In this document: piece by piece, positions 1 through 7,802 of the stretch
Position numbering within the stretch: position 1 is the stretch's first letter
Layout: every line of letters starts with the position of its first letter
DNA from: Betaproteobacteria bacterium
GTDB taxonomy: Bacteria; Pseudomonadota; Gammaproteobacteria; Burkholderiales; SG8-39
Length of the DNA stretch: 35,462 bases
Direction: 5' to 3'
Assembly: GCA_009693335.1 (NCBI GenBank)
Contig: SHXK01000010.1
Coordinates: 1-35,462 of the forward strand
Translations under genes and position numbers: made by a program
The notes under the pieces: model-generated
What the model saw: only the letters and a program-made list of their open reading frames with translations
Told to the model about the DNA's origin: nothing
Databases searched by the model: none

Positions 1-342
1 CATGGCCGCGCCGGGCGGCACGTTCGGCATGTCCACGCACTTGCCCTCGACATCATATTTCCAACCGTGGTGGACGCAGCGCAGACCGCAGTCCTCGTTG
101 CGTCCGAAGAATAAGCTCGAGCCGCGGTGCGCGCAGCGCGGCTCGAGCAGCCCCACCCTGCCCTCGGTGTCGCGGAAGGCGACCAGCTCCTCCCCCATCA
201 CCTTAACGCGGATCGGTGGGCTGTCCGGTCCAGGCATCTCGCGCGAGAGCGCGACGGGCAGCCAAAAGCGCCGGAAATACTCGCCCATGACGGTACCGGT
301 ACCAGTACGGACGAGCAGTTGATTGTCGGCGGCGCTCAGCAT
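1..342 (-). CDS. Rieske [2Fe-2S] oxygenase alpha subunit, N-terminal part (runs off the window)
   Basis: This frame is absent from the ORF track because it has no stop inside the window; 114 codons are visible. Reading the minus strand from ATG at 342 gives MLSAADNQLL..., followed by a Rieske cluster site: CAHRG near residue 68 and CVHHGWKYD near residue 89, the C-x-H...C-x2-H ligands of the 2Fe-2S centre. The start, the EYFRRFWLP segment and the ligand spacing resemble phthalate 4,5-dioxygenase-type large subunits. These use electrons from a reductase to hydroxylate or dealkylate small molecules. The catalytic iron domain lies outside the window, so the substrate is unknown. It lies 95 bp downstream of the DUF1989 gene on the same strand. 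Confidence 0.85.
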   Translation of the reverse strand, partial: MLSAADNQLLVRTGTGTVMGEYFRRFWLPVALSREMPGPDSPPIRVKVMGEELVAFRDTEGRVGLLEPRCAHRGSSLFFGRNEDCGLRCVHHGWKYDVEGKCVDMPNVPPGAAM

Positions 343-388
343 GGCAAGGACATTCTGGTTATCTTGGCCTTTTGGATGAGGAATTCGT

Positions 389-417
389 AAATTATGCCGC
401 AACCCAGCAAACATCAA
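389..417 (-). promoter_or_regulatory. possible sigma-70 promoter for the Rieske oxygenase
   Basis: In the 95-bp gap before the oxygenase the minus strand reads TTGATG, 17 nt, TAATTT; an overlapping CATAAT is a better -10 but only 15 nt from the -35. The match is partial. It matters because it would uncouple the oxygenase from the upstream operon. Confidence 0.28.
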
Positions 418-437
418 TGCATTGACCGGACCTCATT

Positions 438-1064
438 TCACTCTGTAGTGGGTGGGTCCCAGACAATGACCTGGATCGGCGTCGGGTTGTAGTCGTTCAC
501 CGGGTTGTTGATCTGCGGGCAGTTGGAGATGACCGCCAGTACATCGGACTCTGCGCGCAGGTCGACGTAGTCGCCAGGCTTGGAGATGCTGGGACCCATG
601 TCCATGTCGCCCTTCGGTCCGACCGGCACGTACATGAAAAAATTGATATTGGCCGCCATGTCCTTGGGGCCCATGCCGTGCTTCTTCAGCTCGGTGAGAA
701 AATTGTCGCGGCAGTTGGGCTGGTAGCCAACCTTGTAGCGCAAGGCGTTCAGCGCCGCGCTGCAACAGCCACCGATGGTGTCGTGAAAACCGCAGGTGTC
801 GGCGACGATGGTGAAAAGCGGGGTGAGCCACACGCTGTAGAGCACCGTCCCGGTGGTGAGGAAGATGCCGCCGGGGTTGATCTTCATCGTGTCGGCCGCG
901 GCGTAGCGATCCGCGAAATCGTGCGTGTTGTAGCACAGGAAGTCGACCGCCTGCCTGCCCTCGATATCGACGATCCGCATCGATTGGCCATGATCGAGGA
1001 TGCGGCTCCACGACCCGCGCGCCGGTACCACCGTATCTTCGATGACCCTGCCAGAGATTTTCAC
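438..1064 (-). CDS. DUF1989 / urea carboxylase-associated family protein
   Basis: The 208-aa product matches my memory of the DUF1989 family along its length: RIVDIEGRQAVDFLCYN near the N-terminus, then DTCGFHDTIGGCC, NINFFMYVPVG, SKPGDYVDLRAESDVLAV, and a C-terminal NDYNPTPIQVIVW. Members once called urea amidolyase-associated proteins have been shown in other bacteria to be carboxyguanidine deiminase subunits. Here there is one copy, with no urea/guanidine carboxylase or allophanate hydrolase nearby. The track ORF begins at 1208, but its first 48 codons look non-coding: they cross a hairpin and T-run and overlap the upstream mini-gene. I place the start at GTG 1064 because family members begin just before the GRVIEDTVVPARGSW segment; the ribosome site there is weak. 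The fold assignment is firm, the substrate is not known. Confidence 0.85.
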   Translation of the reverse strand: MKISGRVIEDTVVPARGSWSRILDHGQSMRIVDIEGRQAVDFLCYNTHDFADRYAAADTMKINPGGIFLTTGTVLYSVWLTPLFTIVADTCGFHDTIGGCCSAALNALRYKVGYQPNCRDNFLTELKKHGMGPKDMAANINFFMYVPVGPKGDMDMGPSISKPGDYVDLRAESDVLAVISNCPQINNPVNDYNPTPIQVIVWDPPTTE

Positions 1065-1096
1065 CAGTTTGAATGCCTTGTGCCAACACTTGGTAC

Positions 1097-1129
1097 AAAA
1101 AAATCGGGTCAGATCAGGCCTAGCCTGAT
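1097..1129 (-). terminator. possible terminator at the end of the urease operon
   Basis: A perfect 7-bp inverted repeat with a 3-nt loop (ATCAGGC-TAG-GCCTGAT) sits 6 nt after the stop of the mini-gene, and seven Ts follow on the minus strand nine nt later. The stem is short and the T-run is displaced, so termination may be weak or partial. On the plus strand TTTT follows the stem directly, but no plus-strand gene ends here. Confidence 0.35.
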
Positions 1130-1135
1130 TTTCGT

Positions 1136-1297
1136 CTACTTCTTCTTTAGCGCGAATGCCAAAACAAGAAATACCATGGGAAGTAGAAGTACAAGCTTCA
1201 ACCCCCACTTATGGAAATGAACTTCGAGCGCGCCATGGTCCGGATGCGCCAAAACCTGTCCCGAGAAAACCATTAAAGCTACGGCTGCGCGATACAT
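1136..1297 (-). CDS. 53-aa secreted/membrane mini-protein after ureG
   Basis: This gene is too short for the ORF track. ATG at 1297 lies inside the end of ureG (19-bp overlap, different frame) with GGAAGG eight nt upstream, a good ribosome site. The product starts with a signal-like stretch ([17 protein letters not shown]) ending in AHPDHG. A His-containing segment (EVHFHKWG) and one hydrophobic helix ([18 protein letters not shown]) follow, ending in KKK. The AHPxHG motif right after the signal resembles the start of HupE/UreJ nickel permeases, which are often encoded in urease operons, but only one later helix is present instead of about six. I infer a small inner-membrane protein with periplasmic histidines, perhaps linked to nickel. 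The function is not established. Confidence 0.7.
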   Translation of the reverse strand: MYRAAVALMVFSGQVLAHPDHGALEVHFHKWGLKLVLLLPMVFLVLAFALKKK

Positions 1298-1890
1298 AGC
1301 ATACCTTCCGTTGCGATGAATTTGACGATGATCTCCAGGCCCTGCCCGGTCTTCAGATTGCTGAAGACAAACGGCCGCTCGCCACGCATCCTCTTTGCGT
1401 CGCGCTCCATCACTTCCAGAGATGCGCCTACCATCGGCGCAAGATCGATTTTGTTGATGATCAGCAGGTCGGACTTGGTGATACCGGGCCCACCTTTGCG
1501 TGGGATCTTGTCGCCCGCCGCGACGTCAATCACGTAGAGCGTCAGGTCGGAGAGCTCCGGGCTGAAAGTCGCGGCCAGATTGTCGCCACCCGATTCGATG
1601 AAGATCAAATCGAGGCCCGGGAAGCGCCGGTTGAGCCGCGCTACCGCTTCCAGGTTGATTGAAGCGTCTTCGCGGATCGCCGTATGTGGGCAGCCGCCAG
1701 TCTCCACCCCGATGATGCGCTCGGGCGCCAGCGCCTCATTGCGCACCAGGAATTGCGCGTCCTCTTCCGTGTAAATGTCGTTGGTCACCACCGCGATGTT
1801 GAACCGCTCGCGTAGCTGTTTGCACAGCGCCAGCGTCAGCGCGGTCTTGCCAGATCCTACGGGCCCTCCGATGCCAACACGCAGGGTCAT
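1279..1890 (-). CDS. ureG: urease accessory GTPase UreG
   Basis: UreG is the SIMIBI-class GTPase whose GTP hydrolysis drives nickel insertion into apo-urease in complex with UreD and UreF. The 203-aa product has the P-loop GPVGSGKT (about residues 9-16), the metal-binding CPH motif (67-69), IESGGDN, and the guanine-specificity motif NKID. The track ORF starts at 2145, but the extra 85 residues are antisense-like sequence over ureF. The family start MTLRVGIGG is ATG 1890, which overlaps the ureF stop by 4 bp (ATGA). It is the last classical urease gene; the mini-gene overlaps its 3' end. Confidence 0.97.
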   Translation of the reverse strand: MTLRVGIGGPVGSGKTALTLALCKQLRERFNIAVVTNDIYTEEDAQFLVRNEALAPERIIGVETGGCPHTAIREDASINLEAVARLNRRFPGLDLIFIESGGDNLAATFSPELSDLTLYVIDVAAGDKIPRKGGPGITKSDLLIINKIDLAPMVGASLEVMERDAKRMRGERPFVFSNLKTGQGLEIIVKFIATEGMLCIAQP

Positions 1891-2537
1891 GAACGGAAGA
1901 GTCGAGAATATTGGGTTTCGTGCTGCGTCGACAGTATCGCCAGGCCGGGGGCGAAATTCGCCAGATCCTGCTGTTGCAAATTTTGCGCCTGCGCTGTCAG
2001 AGCAGGCAAAAGTCCACCCAAGGAAAGCAAAATCCTCTGGCCATCGGTCTGCCCAAGCGGTATCGCCTTGACCGCCGCCATGACCTGATTCTCGAGCCAC
2101 GCCCAAAGATAGGCTTGCAGCGCAACTGTAGGCTCGATTTCCCACTGCGTGGCCGCGTAGGCGTAGGCGGCCGGAAAGGAAGGCTCTTCCACGGGAACTT
2201 CGCCGACGTTCAGGTCGTGCAGGAGCCTGTTCAGCGAATAACCCATCTGCACGGTTTCGGCGCGCAACTCAGCGGTTTCGCGGCTGGCCAGGAACATTTC
2301 ATTTCTGGTCTTTATTTCAGAGAAATCTTTTCGATGGAAATCGGCCATAAAAGAAAACACTATCGGAGCTTCCATGCGTGCCATCGAGAACTCCAGTACG
2401 TCACCGATCCAGCGCTGCGCGCTCGTCGCATCCTTCACCTTGCCGGTTTCAATCGCTGCTTCAAGCCCGCCTGAGTAGCTGTAAGCCCCGACCGGAAGGG
2501 TGGGGCTGGCCAGCTGCAGAACTCTGACCAGGTTCAT
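1887..2537 (-). CDS. ureF: urease accessory protein UreF
   Basis: UreF bridges UreD-bound apo-urease and UreG, acting as a scaffold and GTPase regulator during nickel loading. The 216-aa all-helical product starts with the typical [20 protein letters not shown] segment. It also carries the family's later [13 protein letters not shown] and AYAAT stretches, and its length is usual. Its start overlaps the ureE stop by 4 bp and its stop overlaps the ureG start by 4 bp, so translation is probably coupled. A short AT-rich patch with many AAA/TTT codons occurs around residues 60-75. Confidence 0.96.
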   Translation of the reverse strand: MNLVRVLQLASPTLPVGAYSYSGGLEAAIETGKVKDATSAQRWIGDVLEFSMARMEAPIVFSFMADFHRKDFSEIKTRNEMFLASRETAELRAETVQMGYSLNRLLHDLNVGEVPVEEPSFPAAYAYAATQWEIEPTVALQAYLWAWLENQVMAAVKAIPLGQTDGQRILLSLGGLLPALTAQAQNLQQQDLANFAPGLAILSTQHETQYSRLFRS

Positions 2538-3106
2538 TGGTGATGATGATCGGGGTGATCACAATCTGCATGATCGTGCGCATGGCCGTGATCGTGGCTG
2601 CCAGCATCATCGTGATGATGCTCGTGGATCTTGCCGCCGTGCCCCATTTCATCGTGCTGATGGTGGCCGCCGCCCGCGTAAGCACCCGCTTCGGGTTCGA
2701 ACGGCGCTTCCATCGGCGAAACCCTGGCGCCGAGTTTCTTCAGCATCTCCTCGAGCACGTGGTCCTCGACAAGACGCAGAAATCCGTCCCCCACCTGCAC
2801 CGGCACGTGCCGGTTGCCGAGGTGATAGGCGGCCTTCGCCAAGTCTGCCGGGTTCCCGCACTCCACATGCAGCACCTTCTCCAACTCGGCCAGGACTTCG
2901 ATGACACGCCCGTCGGAGGTAGTCACCAGGTCACCGCCGCGCAGAATCTCACCGCGCGGCAGCATCAGGCCCACCTCTTCGCCGGAGACAAGCTTAGTCT
3001 TGAGACGGCTCTTGCACCGAGCCTCGAAGGGCAGCTTCAGGGTTCCGCGAACCTCCAGCTTGTAGGCCCCGCGGGGGATCTTCAGTTTGGATTTGATTAC
3101 AAGCAT
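2534..3106 (-). CDS. ureE: urease nickel metallochaperone UreE with His-rich tail
   Basis: UreE binds cytoplasmic nickel and passes it to UreG. The 190-aa product has the N-terminal peptide-binding-like domain (LPRGEILRGGD) and the metal-binding domain with GNRHVPVQ, whose His is the conserved interface nickel ligand. A long tail holds about 17 histidines in its last 45 residues ([27 protein letters not shown]). I start at ATG 3106 rather than the track's 3157, because the 17 extra residues read through the end of ureC. The start forms a TGATG overlap with the ureC stop. The tail implies multi-ion nickel storage as well as delivery. Confidence 0.96.
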   Translation of the reverse strand: MLVIKSKLKIPRGAYKLEVRGTLKLPFEARCKSRLKTKLVSGEEVGLMLPRGEILRGGDLVTTSDGRVIEVLAELEKVLHVECGNPADLAKAAYHLGNRHVPVQVGDGFLRLVEDHVLEEMLKKLGARVSPMEAPFEPEAGAYAGGGHHQHDEMGHGGKIHEHHHDDAGSHDHGHAHDHADCDHPDHHHQ

Positions 3107-4803
3107 CAGAAAAGAAAATACCTCTGGGTCAGGGGGAGCGTCTTGGCAGGTTCGCATACCAACAGCTCGCCTTCAGCGCGCACTTCGTAGGTTTCCGGAT
3201 CAACCGTGATCTTGGGCTGCCAGTCGTTATGGATCATGTCCCGCTTGCCGATTTTCCTGATGTTCTTTACGGCAATTAATTTTTTATGCAAATTTAAACG
3301 ACGAACCGAAGGGTTCTGCAATGCTGCCTTGGAGACAAATGTTACCGAGGAAGACAAAGCCTTGCCGAAGGCGCCGAACATTGGTCGGTAGTGCACCGGC
3401 TGCGGCGTCGGGATAGAGGCGTTCGGATCGCCCATCGCGGCGGCGGCGATCATGCCGCCTTTGATAATCAACGAAGGCTTGGCGCCGAAAAAAGCCGGCT
3501 TCCACAGCACCAGGTCCGCCAGCTTGCCGTTCTCGATCGATCCCACGACGTGCGCGATACCGTTGGCGATGGCCGGGTTGATGGTGTATTTCGCGATGTA
3601 CCGCTTTACCCGAAAATTGTCGTTTCTTGATTGGTCCTGTTTTAAAGGACCTCTTTGCAGCTTCATTTTGTGGGCGGTTTGCCATGTCCGGATGATGACT
3701 TCGCCCACACGGCCCATCGCCTGCGAGTCCGAAGACATCATCGAGAAGGCGCCAAGGTCCTGCAGAATGTCCTCTGCAGCGATGGTTTCCCGGCGGATGC
3801 GCGATTCGGCGAAAGCCACATCTTCGGCGATCGCCGGATCGAGGTGATGACACACCATCAGCATGTCGAGGTGTTCGGCGACGGTGTTGACCGTGTAGGG
3901 CATTGTTGGATTGGTGGAGGAGGGCAGTACGTTGGGCTCACCGCAGATCTTGATGATGTCGGGCGCATGGCCGCCGCCCGCGCCCTCGGTGTGGAAGGTG
4001 CAGATCGAGCGGCCCTTGATCGCCGCCACCGAGGTTTCCACGAAACCCGATTCGTTTAGCGTATCGGTGTGGATCGAGACCTGCACGTCCATCCGGTCGG
4101 CGACTGCCAGGCAGTTGTCGATTGCCATAGGCGTGGTGCCCCAGTCTTCGTGCAGCTTGAGGCCCATCGCGCCAGCTTTTACTTGTTCAATTAAAGGCAA
4201 AGGCTTCGAGGCATTGCCCTTGCCGAGGAAACCCAGGTTCACCGGAAAGGCTTCTGCTGCTTCCAGCATGCGATGCAGGTGCCAAGGCCCAGGCGTACAA
4301 GTGGTGGCAAAGGTGCCCGTTGCCGGGCCGGTGCCACCGCCGAGCATGGTGGTGACTCCCGACATCAGCGCCTCTTCGATCTGCTGTGGGCAGATGAAGT
4401 GGATATGCGAGTCGATGCCGCCGGGCGTGACGATCATGCCCTCACCGGCGATCACCTCGGTGCCGGCGCCAATCGGTATCGTGACCCCCGGCTGGATGTC
4501 TGGATTGCCGGCTTTGCCGACTCTCCAGATATTGCCGTCCTTGATGCCGATGTCGGCCTTGACGATGCCCCAGTGGTCGATAATCAGGGCATTGGTGATC
4601 ACGGTGTCGGCGACCTTGGCCGAGGGCAGCTGGCTCTGTCCCATGCCATCGCGAATCACTTTGCCGCCACCGAACTTCACCTCCTCGCCGTAGATGGTGT
4701 AGTCCTTCTCCACCTCGATCCACAGTTCGGTGTCCGCGAGCCGCAGGCGATCGCCGGTGGTCGGGCCGAACATCTCCGCATACGCCTGCCGGGAGATTTT
4801 CAT
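3106..4803 (-). CDS. ureC: urease alpha (catalytic) subunit
   Basis: UreC hydrolyses urea to ammonia and carbamate at a dinickel centre. All expected residues are visible in the 565-aa product: the nickel ligands in DSHIHF (H133, H135), the lysine to be carbamylated in GLKLHEDWG (K216), H245, H271, the flap motif MVCHHL (C318, H319) and D359 in [10 protein letters not shown]. Each is one residue earlier than in Klebsiella numbering. The length is standard. Its start overlaps ureB by 4 bp and its stop shares a base with the ureE start. The segment around [14 protein letters not shown] differs slightly from the usual sequence but not at active-site positions, so an active enzyme is expected. 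Confidence 0.99.
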   Translation of the reverse strand: MKISRQAYAEMFGPTTGDRLRLADTELWIEVEKDYTIYGEEVKFGGGKVIRDGMGQSQLPSAKVADTVITNALIIDHWGIVKADIGIKDGNIWRVGKAGNPDIQPGVTIPIGAGTEVIAGEGMIVTPGGIDSHIHFICPQQIEEALMSGVTTMLGGGTGPATGTFATTCTPGPWHLHRMLEAAEAFPVNLGFLGKGNASKPLPLIEQVKAGAMGLKLHEDWGTTPMAIDNCLAVADRMDVQVSIHTDTLNESGFVETSVAAIKGRSICTFHTEGAGGGHAPDIIKICGEPNVLPSSTNPTMPYTVNTVAEHLDMLMVCHHLDPAIAEDVAFAESRIRRETIAAEDILQDLGAFSMMSSDSQAMGRVGEVIIRTWQTAHKMKLQRGPLKQDQSRNDNFRVKRYIAKYTINPAIANGIAHVVGSIENGKLADLVLWKPAFFGAKPSLIIKGGMIAAAAMGDPNASIPTPQPVHYRPMFGAFGKALSSSVTFVSKAALQNPSVRRLNLHKKLIAVKNIRKIGKRDMIHNDWQPKITVDPETYEVRAEGELLVCEPAKTLPLTQRYFLF

Positions 4804-5120
4804 TTGATCCTCGAAGACAATGCGCCCATCACTTTGCCGGTGAAACCGAATACTTTTTTATTTCCAGACAATAAAATCAATTCCACCGTTCTCGTCTGCC
4901 CGGGTTCGAAACGCACCGCGGTGCCTGCAGCGATGTTGAGCCGGCAGCCGTAGGCCACCTTGCGGTCGAACTTGAGCGCTTGGTTGGTTTCATGGAAGTG
5001 GTAATGCGATCCGACCTGAATGGGTCGGTCTCCGGAATTCACGATTTTCAATATAAAAACACGGCGCCCCCTGTTCAGCTCGAGGTCGCCCGCGACAACC
5101 CTCATTTCTCCTGGAATCAT
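4800..5120 (-). CDS. ureB: urease beta subunit
   Basis: UreB is the structural beta subunit of the (UreABC)3 urease trimer. The 106-aa product shows the hallmark pattern [19 protein letters not shown], then [27 protein letters not shown] and a C-terminal GFTGKVMG. Its length is normal for separate (non-fused) bacterial beta subunits. It overlaps ureA and ureC by 4 bp at either end, consistent with coupled synthesis in equal amounts. A short AT-rich stretch near the end (SGNKKVFGF) uses mostly AAA and TTT codons. Confidence 0.98.
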   Translation of the reverse strand: MIPGEMRVVAGDLELNRGRRVFILKIVNSGDRPIQVGSHYHFHETNQALKFDRKVAYGCRLNIAAGTAVRFEPGQTRTVELILLSGNKKVFGFTGKVMGALSSRIK

Positions 5121-5419
5121 GGGATCGGGTTGTGCACAGTAACGAGCTTGGTTCCATCAGGAAACGTTGCTTCGACCTGGATGTCGGGAATCATCTCCGG
5201 TACGCCTTCCATGACGTCGATGCGCTTGAGGAGCGTGGCGCCCCATCCCATCAGTTCGGAGACGCTTCTCCCGTCGCGCGCGCCTTCCATCACTGCGGCG
5301 CTGATGTACGCAACCGCTTCCGGATAATTGAGCTTCAGCCCGCGTCCCTTGCGGCGTTCGGCGAGCAATCCGGCAGTGAAGATCAGGAGCTTGTCTTTTT
5401 CTCTGGGCGTTAATTCCAT
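5117..5419 (-). CDS. ureA: urease gamma subunit
   Basis: UreA is the small gamma subunit of bacterial urease. The 100-aa product matches the family from its first residue ([20 protein letters not shown]) through [19 protein letters not shown] and [18 protein letters not shown]. It follows ureD after a 34-bp gap, the longest gap in the urease part of the operon, and overlaps ureB by 4 bp. Its length matches the usual 100 residues exactly. Confidence 0.98.
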   Translation of the reverse strand: MELTPREKDKLLIFTAGLLAERRKGRGLKLNYPEAVAYISAAVMEGARDGRSVSELMGWGATLLKRIDVMEGVPEMIPDIQVEATFPDGTKLVTVHNPIP

Positions 5420-5453
5420 TGAATTTCCAATACCTTATTCGCTATCTCTCTTG

Positions 5454-6287
5454 TCATGTACGCCAGATCCTGGGTTCGCTTGCTTCCCGACCACTAAGCG
5501 CGGGACGCAGAATGCGCCAAAGCGCGATGAAATAATGCCGCGCCGCTTCGCTCGAATCACCGAGGTAGCGGGCAAGCAGGATTCCAGGCAGCAACGTCAC
5601 CGCGCCATAACCTTCTTCGGGTTTTGTCTTTCGAGTTTCATTTAAAAGCGCCTGATTCAAATTGAGTGCGCACGCAAACAAGCTCCCAAATATCGGCTTG
5701 CCCGCCAGTCCCGCGGGCGATTCCAGCAAGCGACTCCCGCCGTCGATGCGTCCACGCTCCAGCCATAACAGCTTGCCCTCGCGGCGGATCTGCGTCGAGG
5801 TGCAGAATGTTCCGCGCGTGAACTGCTCCCCCGAACCGCTGCGCCCCAAGCACACAATATCCCAGCCGATCAAGCCAGCGTCAGCGCCGAGATTCACCTC
5901 ATATTCCGTCTGCACCAGTGCGCCATCAAACACGATCGTTTCCTGTGGCAGCCACTCGAGCATCCCGTTCACGTTGAACGCCACGTTTTGCCTCGCCCAC
6001 GGTCCTGCCGACCGGTACCACTTCGCCGCGCCAGGGGTCGTCAAAAGGACCGACCCATTTTTTTCCGCGCTTACTTTCAGAGTTAATTCATCTCCGCCGG
6101 CAATCCCTCCGGGCGGGTGCACCACTATCGCGTGGCAGATCTCGGCGCCTTCCGGGTACAGAGGCTTCTGCACTACCAGGGGGCCGTCGTGATCCCTTTC
6201 CGAAAGAATTGTCCTGCCGTCAGAAAATGAGAAACCAAGCGAAAGGCGCGCCTTCCAGGGACTGGCCAGCGGCTCGGTAACCTTCAT
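5454..6287 (-). CDS. ureD: urease accessory protein UreD
   Basis: UreD (UreH) binds apo-urease and recruits UreF-UreG for nickel insertion. The 277-aa product carries the family signatures: GPLVVQKPLYPEG near residue 35, HAIVVHPPGGIAGGDEL near 55, TTPGAAKWYRS near 80, LEWLPQETIVFDGA near 110, and a later GWDIVCLGR. It begins only 7 bp after the urtE stop, which joins the importer and urease genes into one transcription unit. The ureDABCEFG order is common in betaproteobacteria. Confidence 0.96.
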   Translation of the reverse strand: MKVTEPLASPWKARLSLGFSFSDGRTILSERDHDGPLVVQKPLYPEGAEICHAIVVHPPGGIAGGDELTLKVSAEKNGSVLLTTPGAAKWYRSAGPWARQNVAFNVNGMLEWLPQETIVFDGALVQTEYEVNLGADAGLIGWDIVCLGRSGSGEQFTRGTFCTSTQIRREGKLLWLERGRIDGGSRLLESPAGLAGKPIFGSLFACALNLNQALLNETRKTKPEEGYGAVTLLPGILLARYLGDSSEAARHYFIALWRILRPALSGREASEPRIWRT

Positions 6288-6294
6288 CCGAAGA

Positions 6295-6987
6295 TCATAC
6301 TGCCAGCAGTCCCTTGACGCCGTCCTTCTCCATGTTGGCGCCTGAACCGCGTTTTACTATTTCTCCGCGATCCATGACGAGATACTGGTCTGCGAGGGAG
6401 CGGGCGAAATCGTAGTATTGTTCCACCAGCAGGATCGCCATGTCACCGCTGGCGGCAAGCGAGCGGATGGCGCGTTCGATGTCCTTGATGATCGAGGGCT
6501 GGATGCCCTCGGTGGGCTCGTCCAGGATAAGCAACTTGGGGCCCATCGCCAGGGCGCGTCCGATGGCGAGCTGCTGCTGCTGGCCTCCCGAGAGATCACC
6601 GCCGCGCCGCCACAGCATCTGGTTCAACACCGGGAACATCTCGAAAATCCGTGGCGGAACGCGCTCGCTGCGCGGGCGCGTCGCCAGGCCCATCACCAAG
6701 TTTTCCGCCACGGTAAGGCGCGCGAAGATCTCGCGGCCCTGGGGCACGTAGCCGATCCCGGCGCGCGCACGCTCGTAGGGCTTGGCGTGCGTGATGTCCT
6801 GGTCGAACAAAATAACCTCACCCGTCCTAGCGGGAATTAGCCCCATCAGGGTCCTGAGCAGCGTGGATTTTCCCACCCCGTTGCGGCCGAGCAATACGCT
6901 CACCTTGCCGGGGGGAATCTCGAAGCTGAGGTTTCTGAGGATGTGTGAGCCACCGTAGTACTGATTGAGATGTTTTACGGAAAGCAT
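6295..6987 (-). CDS. urtE: urea ABC transporter ATP-binding protein UrtE
   Basis: UrtE is one of two LivF-type ATPases powering the branched-chain-amino-acid-like urea importer. The 230-aa product has Walker A GRNGVGKST (about 34-42), the Q-loop region YVPQGREIFARLTV, signature LSGGQQQQLAIGRA, Walker B LLILDEPTEGI and a switch His replaced by Gln (LLVEQYYD), as is normal for LivF-like proteins. It lies 2 bp after urtD and 7 bp before ureD. The linkage to UrtABC and urease supports urea over amino acids as substrate. Confidence 0.96.
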   Translation of the reverse strand: MLSVKHLNQYYGGSHILRNLSFEIPPGKVSVLLGRNGVGKSTLLRTLMGLIPARTGEVILFDQDITHAKPYERARAGIGYVPQGREIFARLTVAENLVMGLATRPRSERVPPRIFEMFPVLNQMLWRRGGDLSGGQQQQLAIGRALAMGPKLLILDEPTEGIQPSIIKDIERAIRSLAASGDMAILLVEQYYDFARSLADQYLVMDRGEIVKRGSGANMEKDGVKGLLAV

Positions 6988-6989
6988 GC

Positions 6990-7802
6990 CTATCTGCCCA
7001 GATAAACTTCGATCACTTTCGGATCGTTCTGTACCTTGCTCATCGAGCCCTCGGCGAGCACGCTACCTTCGTGCAGCACAGTGACCTTGCGCGCTATTTT
7101 CCCGATGAACGCCATGTCGTGCTCGACCACCACCAGCGAATGCTTGCCGGCGAGCGACAGGAACAGCTCGCCGGTGCGCTCGGTTTCCTCTTCGCTCATG
7201 CCCGCTACCGGCTCGTCCAGCAGCAGCAACCGCGGCTCCTGCATCAGCAACATACCAATCTCGAGCCACTGCTTCTGGCCATGCGACAGCAGACCCGCAA
7301 TGCGATCGGAGCTATCGTCCAATCGAATTTTTTTCATCGTTTCCGCGATTGAATCTTTTTCGCTTGAAGACAAAACGGAAAAAAGGGTCTTGCGCACGCG
7401 CTTATCAGCCTTCATCGCCAGCTCCAGGTTCTCGAACACGCTGTGGTGCTCGAAAATGGTTGGCTTCTGGAATTTTCGGCCGATGCCGGCGTGGGCGATC
7501 TGCGCCTCCGACAAGCGCGCCAGGTCGATGGACTGGCCAAAGAACGCGCTCCCCTGGTCAGGGCGTGTCTTACCGGTGATCACGTCCATCATGGTGGTCT
7601 TGCCGGCGCCATTGGGACCGATCACGCAGCGCAGCTCGCCGACGTCGATCGACAAGGTCAGCTTGTTCAACGCCTTGAAGCCATCAAATGAGACCGAGAT
7701 GTCCTCCAGGTAGAGCACCACGCCATGCGTGGCGTCCAGACCCTCAGTGGCGAGGTGTCCGAAAACGCCGCTCTCGTTCACCGTGGCCACGCTGGTGGTC
7801 AT
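6990..7802 (-). CDS. urtD: urea ABC transporter ATP-binding protein UrtD
   Basis: UrtD is the LivG-type ATPase of the urea importer. The 270-aa product has a roughly 30-residue N-terminal extension before the ABC core, as UrtD proteins often do. Walker A is GPNGAGKTT (62-70), the signature is LLSHGQKQWLEIGMLLM, the variant characteristic of UrtD, and Walker B is LLLLDEPVAGM. VVEHDMAF carries the switch His. The start overlaps the urtC stop by 4 bp. An AT-rich patch at 7,321-7,370 encodes a variable Lys/Ser-rich region between Walker A and the signature. Confidence 0.96.
   Translation of the reverse strand: MTTSVATVNESGVFGHLATEGLDATHGVVLYLEDISVSFDGFKALNKLTLSIDVGELRCVIGPNGAGKTTMMDVITGKTRPDQGSAFFGQSIDLARLSEAQIAHAGIGRKFQKPTIFEHHSVFENLELAMKADKRVRKTLFSVLSSSEKDSIAETMKKIRLDDSSDRIAGLLSHGQKQWLEIGMLLMQEPRLLLLDEPVAGMSEEETERTGELFLSLAGKHSLVVVEHDMAFIGKIARKVTVLHEGSVLAEGSMSKVQNDPKVIEVYLGR

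Noticed and set aside
437-438. Second DUF1989 subunit, urea carboxylase or allophanate hydrolase near the DUF1989 gene
   Set aside because: I looked on both strands across 1-12,270 and found none; partners could lie beyond position 1.
1069-1090. Second sigma-54 site (TGGCAC) before the DUF1989 gene
   Set aside because: The -24 half is perfect but the -12 element is absent at the required spacing, and the site would leave no leader before the start.
2461-2685. Isoleucine/threonine-rich minus-strand ORF and its plus-strand mirror at the ureE tail
   Set aside because: These are other-frame readings of the CAT/CAC repeats encoding the UreE histidine tail.
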